Numbered from the stretch's first letter, positions 12,790-24,046 are shown. The stretch is DNA of 64,000 nt from Diorhabda sublineata (GCF_026230105.1 NC_079477.1:12839001-12903000), one strand, 5' to 3'. A program made the numbers and translations. The notes: generated from the sequence alone by a model not told the origin.

Positions 12790-13055
12790 GATTCTCTTCC
12801 ACTCTTTCCTATTTTTTCCTTTTGTTTTGCAGACCTCTCTCTCTTCTCTTCCATAATCTCTGCATACCTTCTTTGGTCTTCTTCTTTTTCTTGCTCCTCC
12901 CTATTCTATGTCTAGCATTTTTTTTGTTCTATAATCTAGCATTCTTTGGATGTGGCCCAGTTACTTTTATTCTTTTGGATCTTATTATTTTGCACAGCTC
13001 TGCTTCTCCAAATAATTTGTGTATATAGTTATTTGTTCTTTTCACGAAAATATAT
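12790..13055 (-). pseudogene. Non-LTR reverse transcriptase C-terminal tail
   Basis: Minus-strand translation gives a RTNN-type start, KLFGEAELCKIIRSKRIKVTG, a degraded histidine/arginine stretch, RRPK-like basic repeats (KKKKKTKEGMQRLW) and ERVEENHF. This is the characteristic tail after the polymerase of insect endonuclease/reverse-transcriptase elements, normally reading ...IKxxRLxWAGH...RGRPKxRW.... One or two stops interrupt it. Only about 80 codons survive. The opposite strand reads as a pyrimidine-rich Phe/Leu protein (12822-13028), which I take as a shadow. Confidence 0.7.
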
Positions 13056-13119
13056 ACAAAACATAAAATTAAAGGTGTAGGTCTGTTTAAGTATGTTGAA
13101 TTTTCCTAAAACGTGTACC

Positions 13120-13275
13120 GGGTACATCGGTGAGGATTGAGTCCTGAAAGAAGTTAGCTAAAAATTTCCTGGGTCAGGTATCAGTCAGTCAGGGGTTGAA
13201 GGATTATTATTTTATTGTTGTATGGTTCTGTATTATCTATATTTAAATGCGAGGGCACATAGCGTGGTCGCCACA
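13120..13275 (-). repeat. LTR-like repeat family, partial copy 1
   Basis: On the minus strand it starts TGTGGCGACCACGC at 13275. It shares with the copies at 44.1 kb and 53.7 kb the blocks GGGTCAGGTATC, AGTCAGGGGTTGAAGGATTA (with changes) and TAAATGCGAGGGCA. The TG start and the block order suggest a long terminal repeat, here lacking its 3' part. No internal retrotransposon genes were found next to it. Confidence 0.6.
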
Positions 13276-13928
13276 ATTTTATAGAACTTATTGATTAACC
13301 ATAATCTAACTATTGATTTCTACTATGAATGGAGGATGAGAACAGCTACAATTAACATATGTGCATGGAACGGAACCTTAGAAGGACATCCGAAACAAGA
13401 AAAGTAATGCAGATTCTCATTTGATTTGATGAGCAACATCAAACACAAAATTTAATATTCATTGATAAACTCCTCAATAACAACTAGTTTAGAGAGTCGA
13501 ATTGATGTTGTCGGTGAAATGCTCTTGCAAGAAAATCTTACTTGGAGATCTATCATATTTCTTGTATTTAAGCATTTGCTAAATAATATCTTTTTTGGTA
13601 AATAGAATAAACACCACGATCATCCGCGATTTAACGTAGAAAAATGCAATGTAGATGTTATAATACAGATATTCTGCAATCATGGCTTAAATTGGCTTGA
13701 TTACCAAGAAGAATAAGATATTTTATTATAATAAAACTTGTAAAACATTGTTGAACATATCACATTTAAATCATTTGTAAATTATTTATGGAAGATATAA
13801 TATTGGTTATTTTAAGAAATTCATTTAATTTTGAAAGCAGTTCATAATCAAACATACTACAGATACCAATAAGACAATTTGGTTTATGGTTATCTAAAGC
13901 ACCATGAGCAAGCGTTGGCGATATAGCT
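13276..13928. other. AT-rich stretch, no gene seen
   Basis: Nothing recognisable between the LTR-like repeat and the mariner's left end. Confidence 0.5.
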
Positions 13929-13929
13929 A

Positions 13930-14891
13930 TGTGGGTGGTTCAAATATACCTAGAATTCTGGAATAAAGGCGTGAAAAATTTAGTGTCGTAAAAATGGCTG
14001 CACTGGATGTTATACGGTTACGAAGCGTGGAAAGAAGCCGGGACCGCATAACCTTGCTTGTAAGTGACGCATATCCACGAGGGAGAAGGATGTATCAGTG
14101 TTTGTTGCGAAATGCATTCTTATTCGCTTTTTTTATTTTGGTGAACCGGCGAAGCGCTATACGAGTTGAGGATGACGAATGGGGCTACATCTTATATGGG
14201 ATTGAACAAATAATTCAAGAACGGCTCAGTTACCGCAAAATTTCAAGCCAGATTGGTGCATATACTTTCGAATTTTGAGCAGAATTTCTCAATCTATATT
14301 CCGGAGAGAAAACTCGTCTACTGAGTTGAGGAATAAAGACGAAGGCGCGCCAGTTAACCCGAAGATTATACTCTCAGAGAAGATGATGCTGTGTACCATA
14401 ATTTTAGACATGAAAGGAGTAAGCCCGGTTGGTCTTCTGACTGCACAACGAACTGTGAATGCGCAGTATTATAATAGCCTCCTAAAACCCATGGTGAAAC
14501 CTGTCTACAGATAATCCAATCCGTAGTGCCATATTGCTGAAAGACAACGCTAGACCGCATACAACTTAGCTTACGATGGAAATGTTGAATGAATTGGGCT
14601 AGAAAACACTGGATCACCCTCCAAATACTTCCGATTTGTCGCCATGCGACTATTATTAATTTTGATCATTGAAAGAAGCACTTAGGGAACTGCAATTCTA
14701 AAGCAGTGTGAAGGTAAAATCCTTCATGCGCGAATAGGTACGTCACCCGCCAAGATTTTTTTACGAAAAAGGTTTTCGGAGCGGTGGTAAAAGTGTATAG
14801 AGTGTGACAGATACTATCTAGAAAAACTGCTCTGTAACTTAAGAATAAAATTTTTGTAGCAAAATTCCGGTTTATATTTCAACCACCCTCG
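13930..14891 (+). mobile_element. Mariner-type element, both ends present
   Basis: A 962-bp element with inverted ends. The left end TGTGGGTGGTTCAAATATA (13930) pairs with the right end, which read backward is CGAGGGTGGTTGAAATATA (from 14891). TA dinucleotides at 13928-13929 and 14892-14893 are the expected target duplication. The length is short for mariner (about 1.3 kb), so roughly 300 bp are missing. The ends have diverged from each other, and the enclosed transposase is broken, so it is a fossil. Confidence 0.88.
13994..14850 (+). pseudogene. Mariner transposase, broken
   Basis: Transposase of the mariner at 13930-14891. Recognisable segments run across frames: KDEGAPVNPKIILSEKMMLC, MKGVSPVGLL and the TVNAQYYNSLL block, then LKDNARPHT (second catalytic Asp), LDHPPNTSDLSPCDYY (third catalytic Asp of the D,D34D triad), LKEALRELQF, RHPPRFFYEKGF and a terminal LLCNLRIKF-like stretch. 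The first 90 codons (from the ATG at 13994) do not resemble a mariner DNA-binding domain, and the MDETW block with the first Asp is not visible, which suggests an N-terminal rearrangement or deletion. Several stops and frameshifts are present. The lineage differs from the copies at 15.8 and 19.3 kb. Confidence 0.82.
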
Positions 14892-14893
14892 TA

Positions 14894-15835
14894 TGAAAAT
14901 CACTCTAGATGTAAGAAATATTATCGGGCGAAAAGTAATTGAGCTGGAGATTAGATATTTTAGAACCATTTTGAGTCGAAACTACTGTCCATTGATTTGG
15001 GTAGTGATTAAACATTACCTTTTTATTCATTACAGATAACAGTGCTATCGAACACTGCATATAAAAAGGGTTTTCTTTGATGACTAATATCAAATACTTT
15101 GCCAGTTTTTAACACGATATTAGGCAAGTACTATGGCTTGACCAATGTTCTCAAAGTGATCCACGGTCTCATTCGAAAAGTAAGGAAGTCTAGAACTAAA
15201 GAAAATGAAAACATCAGCGAGCGGTTTAAGAAGCTTTTTACATGTGTTTTTAGCAACAAAACTACGTCAATTAAACTCTTTTATCACTTATAATTTCTGT
15301 TGCAAATTTCAATTTTTCCTTGTTAGATGAAAAAGTTGGTATGAAATTTAGGAAATTTTTCGAGAGTGTCAGTGGTTTAACAATTTCCCAAAAATTGCTG
15401 AACTCAATTGATTGGTTGATTTACCCCTACTATATCTTACAACTACTTCCACTGAATCTCAAAGTAGAATATTATCTATTTTTTTCGTATAATAATTCAC
15501 AATAACACTATTAAAATCAAATAGTTCCCTTCAAATCTGCATATCTAGAGGATATACACTTTTTTATTGTTATATAGTCACATTAAAAAAAGCAGCAGAC
15601 AATAATTTTGATAACATTCCATGGTACTTACACTAGAAAATGTAACATCTTCGTTGATACTGATCGGAGCAGTAATTAAAAAACCCATTATAGTATACTG
15701 AAGAATATTTGATCTGTCGGATTTTTTTCTTCATCAATAGGAGAAAACTATGAGTATAATTTTACCAGTCGCAATAACACGTACCCTCAGGCGCTACAGG
15801 ACTATTATAAAAATGTGCAGTAACTCTTTGGTTGT
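14894..15835. other. AT-rich stretch, no gene seen
   Basis: Open frames at 14905-15093 (-), 15099-15293 (+) and 15320-15505 (+) have no recognisable motif. Confidence 0.45.
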
Positions 15836-15839
15836 TAAT

Positions 15840-16330
15840 ATTAAAACAAATAAACATCACTTTCATTCGCAATCGGGTCAATTTCACCTTTGTTGAACGT
15901 TTCCCACTCATTTTTACTCATTGCTGAAGATTATGACAAGTCTCTAGGTCAATTTAAAATGAATAACTCATCGCTAGTGATTACCTGACTTCTGTTGTCG
16001 CGCTGAATTTGGCAGAAGAAATCCTTTCAGATCGCTTGTCGTATTAGGTGATCAGCATTATCTGATCAAATATTTCGCAACATCTTACGAACGGTTTCTA
16101 TATTGATATCCATTTAATCAGAAAACCCACGAATGGTTAGGCTCCGGTCAGATGTAATTAGCATGCGCAAACGGGCGACATTCGCGTCAGTGCAAATAGT
16201 AACTAGAGCTGTTTCACGTGGATCGTCTCCTGCTGATTCTCGCCTCTCTTTGTAGGTATCTCTTCGCTCATAGCGTATAGATTTCTCCAAAAATTGATTG
16301 ACGATACTGATGTTTCATTGTTCCAATTAC
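15840..16330 (-). pseudogene. Mariner transposase remnant, second lineage
   Basis: On the minus strand from 16330 down I read a basic stretch with RRESAGDDPRE (the GRxSxEDDPRxGRP linker), TDANVARLRMLITSDRSLTI (helix-turn-helix entry), INIETVRKMLRNI (recognition helix region), then VITSDELFIL (first catalytic Asp, family ITGDETW), a QSSxM block and NEWE. The second and third catalytic regions are missing. Several stops are present. This is the middle of a D,D34D transposase of a lineage distinct from its neighbours. Confidence 0.8.
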
Positions 16331-16790
16331 TATCAAGAAAACCTAGACAACTCACTAGTTATATTTATTGAAAGAACCTGTTGCAAAAAAGTTTTTGAAC
16401 ATAAACTGAAGATAATATTTTGTCCATGCTACTTCATAATATAATGAAGCACTCAGAAACAGAAGTGACAAATGGAACAAAATAACTATTTATGCTTGCT
16501 TATAAAATAGTAATCTTTTCCAAATCATTCATAAATTTCCTAAATAAACTCTAAATATATTTCTTTATTCCATTTAACTCTGATCCATTTTATCAACGTT
16601 TTGAACCACACAACATTTGAATTCTGTTATTAGTTGTGCTGTTTTCTCAGTATTCTGATTCTTAGCAGAATTCTATTCTGACCATTATGACAAGATACGC
16701 TTTCTGTATAGGTCTAGTTCACTGATTCTTTATTCGAAATCCCTCATGCTCAAAACGGCGATAATCAAAAACACAGTCAGTACCTTCGTC
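16331..16790. other. AT-rich stretch, no gene seen
   Basis: Nothing recognisable between the mariner remnant and the GC islet. Confidence 0.45.
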
Positions 16791-16799
16791 TTTCATATC

Positions 16800-16990
16800 A
16801 AAATTTAAATATCGTGTGCAGCCGATGTGGGCTTCTATAATACAGTGTCGCAGGGAAAGGGGATTCCAAGAATGGTCCGAAAGACATGTCTAAAGCCTCT
16901 ACCGTTACGATCGGCCCGGATGACAAGTAATCATTAATCATGGCGGCTCGCAGTCGGCTACAGCTTCAACCTAAATTCGGATCGGTGGTT
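16800..16990. promoter_or_regulatory. GC-rich islet with homeodomain-like and YY1-like sites
   Basis: A GC-rich patch of about 190 bp. It contains TAATCATTAATCATGGCGGC near 16929: two TAAT-type homeodomain cores and an ATGGCGGC core of the YY1/Pleiohomeotic class. One plus frame reads ADVGFYNTVSQGKGIPRMVR... between a possible acceptor (GTGTGCAG) and a possible donor (ACAA|GTAATC). A minus frame of 48 codons (16947-16801) is also open. High GC makes open frames cheap, so an exon is only one possibility. A conserved regulatory element is equally likely. Confidence 0.3.
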
Positions 16991-17575
16991 CACTGTAGGT
17001 AGATACGTAGATATTTATACAGGGAAATGTTAAACTTCTCCTATGAAGGGAATCAGAAATTTGTTTTTATTATTTGTTACTATCACATTAAATCAGCAAA
17101 ACAACAACAACTAAAAATTCTTTTTCCATTTTGAGATCAAAATTCTTGAAAATATTTTTTCCGAAGAAAAATAGTTATTTCCAAAGTAAGTTTTGTATTT
17201 ATTCTTTAAAGTTGAAGAATGTAAAGGAAAATTCTTCTGCTTATATGTCTGGATATGATAAATAAAACATTAAAAAAAGTGTTTTCCGATTATGTATGGT
17301 GTTGATTATTGTATATCGAGAACCACTAGTCCCACTAGTCCGAGTGAGCCAAATTTATGCAAGTTTCACAGGTAGTATTTGAGATTGCTGTTTTGTAAAG
17401 GAAAAAGTTTGAGATTGAGTGAAATTTCTAAGAAAACACGATATTGTTTTACTTTTTTTCATACCAAGGATGACCAAGAGGGTGACCGGGTGACATCCTG
17501 AGAAGTATGTCTTTTTAAATGATATAGCAATTCAAGACAGTCAAGTTTATTCGACACAATTTTCACAATTTTGTA
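16991..17575. other. AT-rich stretch, no gene seen
   Basis: No recognisable coding or element sequence. Confidence 0.45.
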
Positions 17576-17579
17576 TGGG

Positions 17580-17935
17580 AATACTACTACTTACTAGCCA
17601 GGTAGCCACGACTTAGCAAAGTAGCCTGTCTAGGGACTTTGCGGCTATCTACGATATTCTCCAGATGGCAGGTCACCGGACAATGACCAGTGAGGATACT
17701 TGTAACTCTCATAAGCTTAACTTTTTTCATTAAAAAAACCTTTTGAGATCAGTTTATAGAATAAGGAAAAAATCTCTTCGATTGTTTCAGAACTAGGGTC
17801 CACGTCTCTGGTTTATTCTCGTTTTTCCACCTTCTTATGTCCATGACATGATGGTTTTTTGAAAAACCTATAGAAGGTTGAGGTTCTATGAGAGAAACTG
17901 TCCCGTTCCACCCAAATAAGAGTAACTTTATTGCT
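17580..17935 (-). pseudogene. Jockey/R1-type RNase H domain tail
   Basis: Minus-strand frames give RRWKNENKPETWTLVLKQSK, FFPYSIN, KVFLMKKVKLMRVTSILTGH and CPVTCHLENI. The W...W...QSK...LLTGHxxLxxHLxxIG pattern is the C-terminal end of the RNase H domain of insect non-LTR retrotransposons, which removes the RNA strand after reverse transcription. The following Cys-rich knuckle (CRxC) is lost. A stop interrupts the frame after FFPYSIN. No upstream polymerase was found. Confidence 0.75.
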
Positions 17936-19235
17936 TGCTTCCCGTGAGTTTTGATACAGTCTCATTCTAGTTTTGACTCAATTTTTTAAGAGTCAAGTGC
18001 AATCACAAAATAATCGGTGTCGGATGAAAGTATTCATTGCCTTAACGATAAAAAGTTTAAAATTGAGATATGAACTAGACGAAATCACATTATGGTAGAA
18101 AAGTGCCTAAAATATCTATACTTTATGGGTATATTACGCAATACAAAGTAAATTAGATACGAAAGATTGAATGAATTTAATCTACGTGTTGGAGATGTTC
18201 GATAAATCGCATTAATGATTAGCGCGAGAAAGGTAAAAATACGTCACTTGGGCGATCAACATCTTTAATCAAACAAAATACTAAGTTAAATAAATTGGTA
18301 ACTGGAAATCAACATCAAAAACAGTGTGGTAAACTTATCTTTTGAAATTTCTAGTCTTATTCACCAATTCTTCGCATAATTACTAATAGATTGATTAATA
18401 GTATATCAGACCATTGTTAACAAATTCCTCAAGAACGTGAATTTTGTAATGTAGTTGCGCCATATATCATATAATAATAAAAATCTGGATAAACACATTG
18501 AGAATGTATCTTCTTAATATTTTTTCATGTGAAAAGAGATATACCAGTTGATTATTTCGAATTACAATCCATAAATGTTGCTGCATATATTCAGGTAAAT
18601 ACCAGCGAATCGTTAACATAGTTGTTAGAAAATACGAAATACTATTACTGTTAATGGTTGAAAGTGAATAAATTTTCTGAAAGTATTGCCCACCAACATT
18701 TAATAACTACAAAGAACTACCTTTGGAATCCAGTTATAGCCACCACCAATCGACAAACTTTCTATAGAATGATACTTTCATCTAATCCGGCAACACTGCC
18801 AAGAATGATCAAATATGTGAATAGGACAACTTTCATTTATATCTAGATACCGGTTAATAGTTGTTCTCAACCTAAGGTACGAAATAGTTTACCTTCAAAT
18901 TGCAACAAATTACCATCAAATAATTGCACAGTTTGTCTAATCCTCGAATGGTACTATAATATGAATCTTGTTTACTCCATATGTGATAGCGTAACATTAA
19001 TATCTGTAGTAGATGAATAGAGGCTTCGTTTTAGATGATTCACACGTCTTTTTTAACATTTACATATTCTTTCACTATGAATAGAGAAATTAAAAAATGA
19101 TGAGTAAAATCATTTTTCCAATACTAGGATGTATTGATATCTAGATAGCCTAGACTAGTTCCATGCATAAACAAAATATTGCTTTACCATATCAATGAAC
19201 AATAACTTATTAGAAGTGTCTGTGTAAAGTTTGAC
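17936..19235. other. AT-rich stretch, no gene seen
   Basis: A 62-codon frame at 18658-18846 (+) carries no motif. Nothing else is supported. Confidence 0.45.
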
Positions 19236-19239
19236 GACA

Positions 19240-20120
19240 AAAAAGCAAACCAGAGTTATGCAATAAATTAAAAGAAAAAAGATGTCCACCGAAATTGTGC
19301 AAAATCGAAAAATTGGAGTATCGAGCCATCATCAAGTACATGTATTTAAAAGGGTTAAGAGGTAAGCAGATTTACGAAGATATGCTTTATACCCTTGGTG
19401 ATCAATGTCCTTCGTATGCGATCGTGAAAAATTGGACTGCAAACTTCAAAAGAGGTAAATTTTCCATTGAAGATGATGACCGATCGGGAAGAACAGTTCC
19501 TGTGTCAGTCCCCGAAAATATCGATGCAGTTCATGACATGATTTTATCGGACCCTCGAATTGGGCTAAAACGGATATCTGAAGCACTGAATATTTCATAC
19601 GAACGCGTTCATCATATAGCACACGTCATGAGAAAAATTGCTGCAAAATGGATCCCCAAATGTTTGAATGTTGACCAAAAGCGTGCAAGGGTAGAAGCAT
19701 CTCGTTCGATCTGTGCTCAATTTGAAAACGATGTAGACTTCTTAAACCGAATTGTTACTATGGATGAGACTTGGGTACATTTCTACGATCCAGAAACAAA
19801 GCAACAATCGAGGGAATGGCGACACTCTGGTTCTCCAAGACCTAAGAAGTTTTGTGTCTAAAAATCTGCTGGAAAATTTCCTTCAGTTTTTTGATATTGT
19901 CATGTAGTAATCATGATTGATTTTTTGGATAAGGATAGAACAATAACTGGTGATTACTATTCGACATTACTGACCACTCTACAGGAAAAAATTGAATTTG
20001 TATTGTCGTAGGTCATTGATAAATATGCGAAGTTTCAACTGAATCTAATTTTTTTAAAGATGTCGTTAAAAAATTTCGTCACATAAATACATACACAGCT
20101 AACAAAAGCGTGTTAAAAAT
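19240..20120 (+). mobile_element. Mariner element with internal deletion, third lineage
   Basis: The body of a mariner with its 5' leader (AAGTTTGACGACAAAAAAGC near 19230), transposase frame and 3' non-coding end (AACAAAAGCGTGTTAAAAA near 20101). Between the DDE middle and the 3' leader, roughly 400 bp expected to carry the second and third catalytic Asp are missing. I could not place the inverted repeats exactly. Confidence 0.75.
19295..20010 (+). pseudogene. Mariner transposase, best preserved copy
   Basis: A 188-codon frame starts at 19295 and holds the paired helix-turn-helix region (residues 1-110: YRAIIKYMYLKGLRGKQIYE, then FKRGKFSIEDDDRSGR and GLKRISEALNISYERVHHI) and the first catalytic block IVTMDETWVHFYDPETKQQS (about residue 155). 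It stops at 19861 after RPKKFCV. Reading continues in a shifted frame with KSAGKFPSVF, a CHVVIMIDFLDKDRTI block and GDYYSTLLTTLQEKI, then stops. Where the family has a VDLDMRK motif this copy reads HVMRK, an apparent in-frame loss of three codons. The missing C-terminal half removes two of three catalytic Asp residues. Codons are otherwise little damaged, so this is the youngest mariner here. Confidence 0.9.
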
Positions 20121-20214
20121 AATTATTCCCGAATCCTTGATAAATCGATACGTTATCGCGCGAAATAAAGAGAAACGATTTCTTTCTTCGTTCATATTAA
20201 CAATGAGTCGAGTC

Positions 20215-20400
20215 TCGGTATCAGCCCTTAGGGGTGGATTACCACCCTCTCATCTCATCATCGCGATGTTGTAGTCGAGAGGGGTTGTAACGTGAACGTC
20301 ACCGACTACTCTTGTGTCATCCTAACAGACATTCGTATTACATTTTCGCATTTAGCGAAATTTCTGATAGACTCTCGAAACTTGTGCAAACAGAGCTGAA
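20215..20400. promoter_or_regulatory. GC-rich islet with a GGATTA palindrome
   Basis: A GC-rich patch directly beyond the mariner's 3' end. It contains the perfect inverted repeat GGGTGGATTACCACCC (20232-20247) with a GGATTA core of the Otx/Bicoid type at its centre. A 23-codon plus-strand frame starts at 20205. It could be a regulatory element or unrecognised repeat sequence. Confidence 0.3.
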
Positions 20401-20420
20401 AGTTGGAATACAGTTGAGAA

Positions 20421-22180
20421 TGTGATATTTTGAAAGTTCAACTACTTAATCATATTCTTAGTAAGAGAATGTAAAATATGAAGATACCTAGTTTTAATTA
20501 CTTGGTGCTCGAATAACTATTTTTTTTTTCACATATGTCTGAAAAATTGAAACGATCAACAACATTTATTTTTGAAAAATATAATTACTATTATCCAGTA
20601 TTATCATGATCCTATAATTCATCAGTTAACTAGTTCTGATTTCTCTTATAGAATCAGTTTATTCAGAAACATCATTCTACTTTTCTTGTTAATTTCATTG
20701 GTTATTGTGTTGCCTAAACGATGTATTTCTTCGAAAATAATCTAAGATCTCAATTACTCCTTCTTACTTCGTGGATAAATTCAATTTTCAGTGGAAAATA
20801 ATAAAGATCTTTGGTTGAGTTCACATTTATGTATAATAAGACTAGCTTGGTTTAGAATACGTTATTCATAACTTGTTTTTTGATGGTTGATAGAATACCT
20901 GTGATTATTTTTAATAAATTCTTCAATTTATGGAAGTTGATTTCTGTCTGTTGGCACGCTGTCATATTACAGTTTTCGACGCGCTATTTACCTGATCTAA
21001 GAGAGTACCCAATCTATTTCGTTACATGTTGTTTGCCCAATACTTTTTTACCCCAAATATCCAAAAATTTAGTATGAATGTCAGAATGCAAATAGTCCCT
21101 TGTAATACACACAACATTTCACTATTATTATAAGTACGACTCTCCAGAAAGGCTTATTGTATTTGGTAAATTTTTATCTAGAATTGGCAAATCGGCAATG
21201 AAGCAATAGTAATGTGGAAACCATAGGTATGAGGTTTCTGGTTAGATATATAGAAATACTTTACTTAAAAATATGTTGAACTTATCAAAAGAGGTATATC
21301 TAAGGAGAAAACCGAAGATTCATTTTATAGCTGATAAAAATATACAAGAATTTAACAAAAAAAGTTTCCTTAAATTTCTTGACATGTTGTTTTTGTTACT
21401 GATCATCTATTCAAAATTTCCATCGATGTTTATTAATTTAGCTTGATTCGAGATTTATTATTGGCTATATTTCTAGCCTAGCATTTTGATAATTTGTTAA
21501 CAGGTTGAGTACCATTTGTACGATATATGATTTTTCACCTTCTAAGCCATGTTTGGAAGTGACGGCCACGGTCGGAGATTATTTATGTGTGTATATATTG
21601 GTCTTACGTTTTGTGTTGTTTCACGCATAGGAAACGGAAAATAACCCCAAATCACTCATTTCATATCAAATTATTAAATCCGTGCTTATGTTAAAAATAT
21701 AGTTTCTTTGATATTTTCTTAGTTATATTTGCAACTGTTTTGAATTTAGTCTCGCTGTCCTCTTTTTGAATGGATCTATGCTCTTCTATTTAATTGAATG
21801 CGTTTGGTGATAATTCACATTCAAAGAGTATATTTAGTAGTGCATTGATTATTGAGGTACTCAAACATCGATAATAGAGTCGAAAACCAATATTCCAAAT
21901 CATCGTAGTGATAATAATGGGAATTCCAGTAACTTTCCAATGTATCTGACACATCAACAAATGCTTTATCTTTATTATAGAATAGTATATAGTGTACAGT
22001 ACATTATGAGTATTACGTACAGTTCAAGCCCATTATTTTGTGGATTAGAAGAAGACTTACCTTATATCATTCCTCTTCATAACAAACACTGACTTTTAGT
22101 TGCATTATTCATAATGTTTCACTTCTTTATACGAATTATTCCTGCCAGATGAGTTCTTCTCTATAGGGAAAGCAACAAAG
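20421..22180. other. AT-rich stretch, no gene seen
   Basis: A 65-codon frame at 20880-21077 (+) shows no motif. Nothing else is supported in about 1.8 kb. Confidence 0.45.
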
Positions 22181-22184
22181 GGTT

Positions 22185-22600
22185 ATAAGTTATCTGATTG
22201 AGAAGATTCCAGTGCTTCGAGTAACCTAAAGGAACTAGAGCTACTGGACTGACAATAGCGGATTGAAGTCGCGTATTATTTTCCGATGAATCGCAATTTT
22301 GTCTTGCGGGCTCAGATAGACGTGTAAGAGTATGGCTACAAGCGTATATTACCGAGCGACTTCTATGGGACGTTGACTGCACACAGGTACCTGTCAGAGG
22401 TTCTGAAGAGCATGTTGTATTATTCATTTATATTGGAGACGACGCAACCTTTATACACAGCTTTACTCTGCTCGGATAGTTACCAGGTATCTTGCTGATA
22501 TGCAAATCATGCAATTTGCTTGGCCTGCTCGCAGTCCTGACACATTCGGGATGAAAAGGACACTAAAAGTGTTAAAATTAATTTTGTCAGTTAGCAAACT
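22185..22600 (+). pseudogene. Tc1-like transposase catalytic fragment
   Basis: Plus-strand frames give WTIADxSRVLFSDESQFCLAG-type text: the first catalytic block FSDESQFCL and then SDRRVRVWLQAYITER. After a frame change come YGTLTAHRYLSEVL, IGDDATFIH (second catalytic region) and, in another frame, ADMQIMQFAWPARSPDTFG, where the family has SPDLNPIEH. This is the DDE core of a Tc1-type transposase of a lineage different from that at 1.6 kb. The middle between VRVW and YGTLT is shortened, the DNARPH box is degraded, and the third acidic residue is lost after SPD. A minus-strand frame of 88 codons (22161-22427) is a shadow. Confidence 0.8.
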
Positions 22601-23850
22601 ATATTACAGCCGAAAAAAAATCAAGAAACTTCAAGTTACTTCTGCTACTATTGACTAATTATTTTTATTCGACGAGTTGTCCGTTATTGTCATTCACTAG
22701 TCATGGACTGTTTTTTAGATTACTTATGATATTTCACTGTAACCTATCAATTAGGTTTAACAATAATTTATGTTATAAAAGTTACTACATAAAAATTTAT
22801 GAATAGATCATATAACATACGAGAATTCTTACATTCGTAATAATAATAAAAATAATAATAATAATTATTATTATTATTTCATCCTTAGTAGTAATTTTAT
22901 TAATTTCTTCACCTTTCAATTTAAAAAGTCATCAAACTAGCCACTATTTTTATATTCCATATGATAATAAACCTAAACAGTAACCGTTTCATTATGTTAG
23001 TTAAAGAATAATTTATGCTTAACAGTTCCAAACAGTTGCGAACGTATCTACAATAATAAATGATTATTTTCATCTATTCAAATACAGTAGTTAACTGTTT
23101 GACCTAAATCTTGGGACTTACCTTCATTGTGTATCAGTTTTAATGCGACATTGAAAAACTATCCGTACAAAAGCCTATTTGTTCAACTGGTATTTTCAAC
23201 CCTTACGTATTTAAAAGATCATGAAAAATGATCTGTTTCATAGAATCAGTAATTTCAAAAGGCCTACCTAAACCATTAAATTAGGTCATTGGGCATCACG
23301 TGCTCTTGAATATTTTTCGAATATTTTTTCAGAGCGTACCGATAAAATAATAAATTTAATGTTCATACTAAATATATGGTTTTGCAGACTATGTTATTTA
23401 GATATATATATATAGGAAATTAATAAAAATATTTAGATATACAGACAGAAGACGGGAAAATAGATGTAGTTTTATATAATTTTGAAGAAAATTAAAAAAT
23501 AATAATCACTTGATGAACTAGTACTGATGAGAAAAAGAGTGACAAAAATACACAAAATAGATACTTAATAGATAAATACTTGAGATAAGAGCACAAACAA
23601 AAAAGGGACAGAATAAAAATTAAGGTGAAGCAAGCCGTAACCCTCAAAAAACAATTGAAAATATATATTGAAAAGAGAAGAGGGAAATTTAGATGGAATT
23701 TTTGTAATTTGAAATATGTGAAATTCGAAACTATTGAGCCCTATTTTTGGATATAGAGAGGATAGAAGTATTTAGTTAAAACCAATCGCATGAAATATAT
23801 TTCAATCGTTGCATTTTGAGCCTAAAATGTTACATGTTATAAGATAAATT
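22601..23850. other. AT-rich stretch with an (AAT)n/(ATT)n palindrome
   Basis: At 22839-22878 an (AAT)n run is followed by (ATT)n, forming a self-complementary low-complexity palindrome. No gene is recognised in the remainder. Confidence 0.55.
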
Positions 23851-23890
23851 CTAACGTTTCGACTTTTCTTTAAGCCTCTATCAAAAGAAG
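23850..23890 (-). ncRNA. Hammerhead-ribozyme-like motif, copy 1
   Basis: Read on the minus strand: TTGATAGA, stem II GGCTT...AAGTC with an AAAGAA loop, then GAAACGTTAG. The layout is that of the hammerhead core, CUGAUGA-stem II-GAAAC, as found in the terminal repeats of Penelope-like elements. The CUGAUGA box is altered (TTGATAG), so self-cleavage is doubtful. Stem II has five pairs including one G-U. A similar motif lies at 41407-41443 on the plus strand. Confidence 0.45.
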
Positions 23891-23955
23891 TGACGTAAAA
23901 TTAAGGACAGTCTGATGCATTTATATATCAAAAGGTCCAAGAAATAAAAAAAATT

Positions 23956-23962
23956 TATATAC

Positions 23963-24046
<84 letters not shown>
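23956..24046. repeat. (TA)n microsatellite, about 90 bp
   Basis: A near-perfect TA tract with one GT interruption near 23981. Confidence 0.97.

Noticed and set aside
12822..13028. 68-codon Phe/Leu-rich plus-strand frame resembling a membrane protein
   Set aside because: The opposite strand encodes a clear reverse transcriptase tail. The hydrophobic reading is its complement.
22161..22427. 88-codon minus-strand frame
   Set aside because: It lies opposite a Tc1-like transposase with recognisable catalytic blocks, so it is a shadow.
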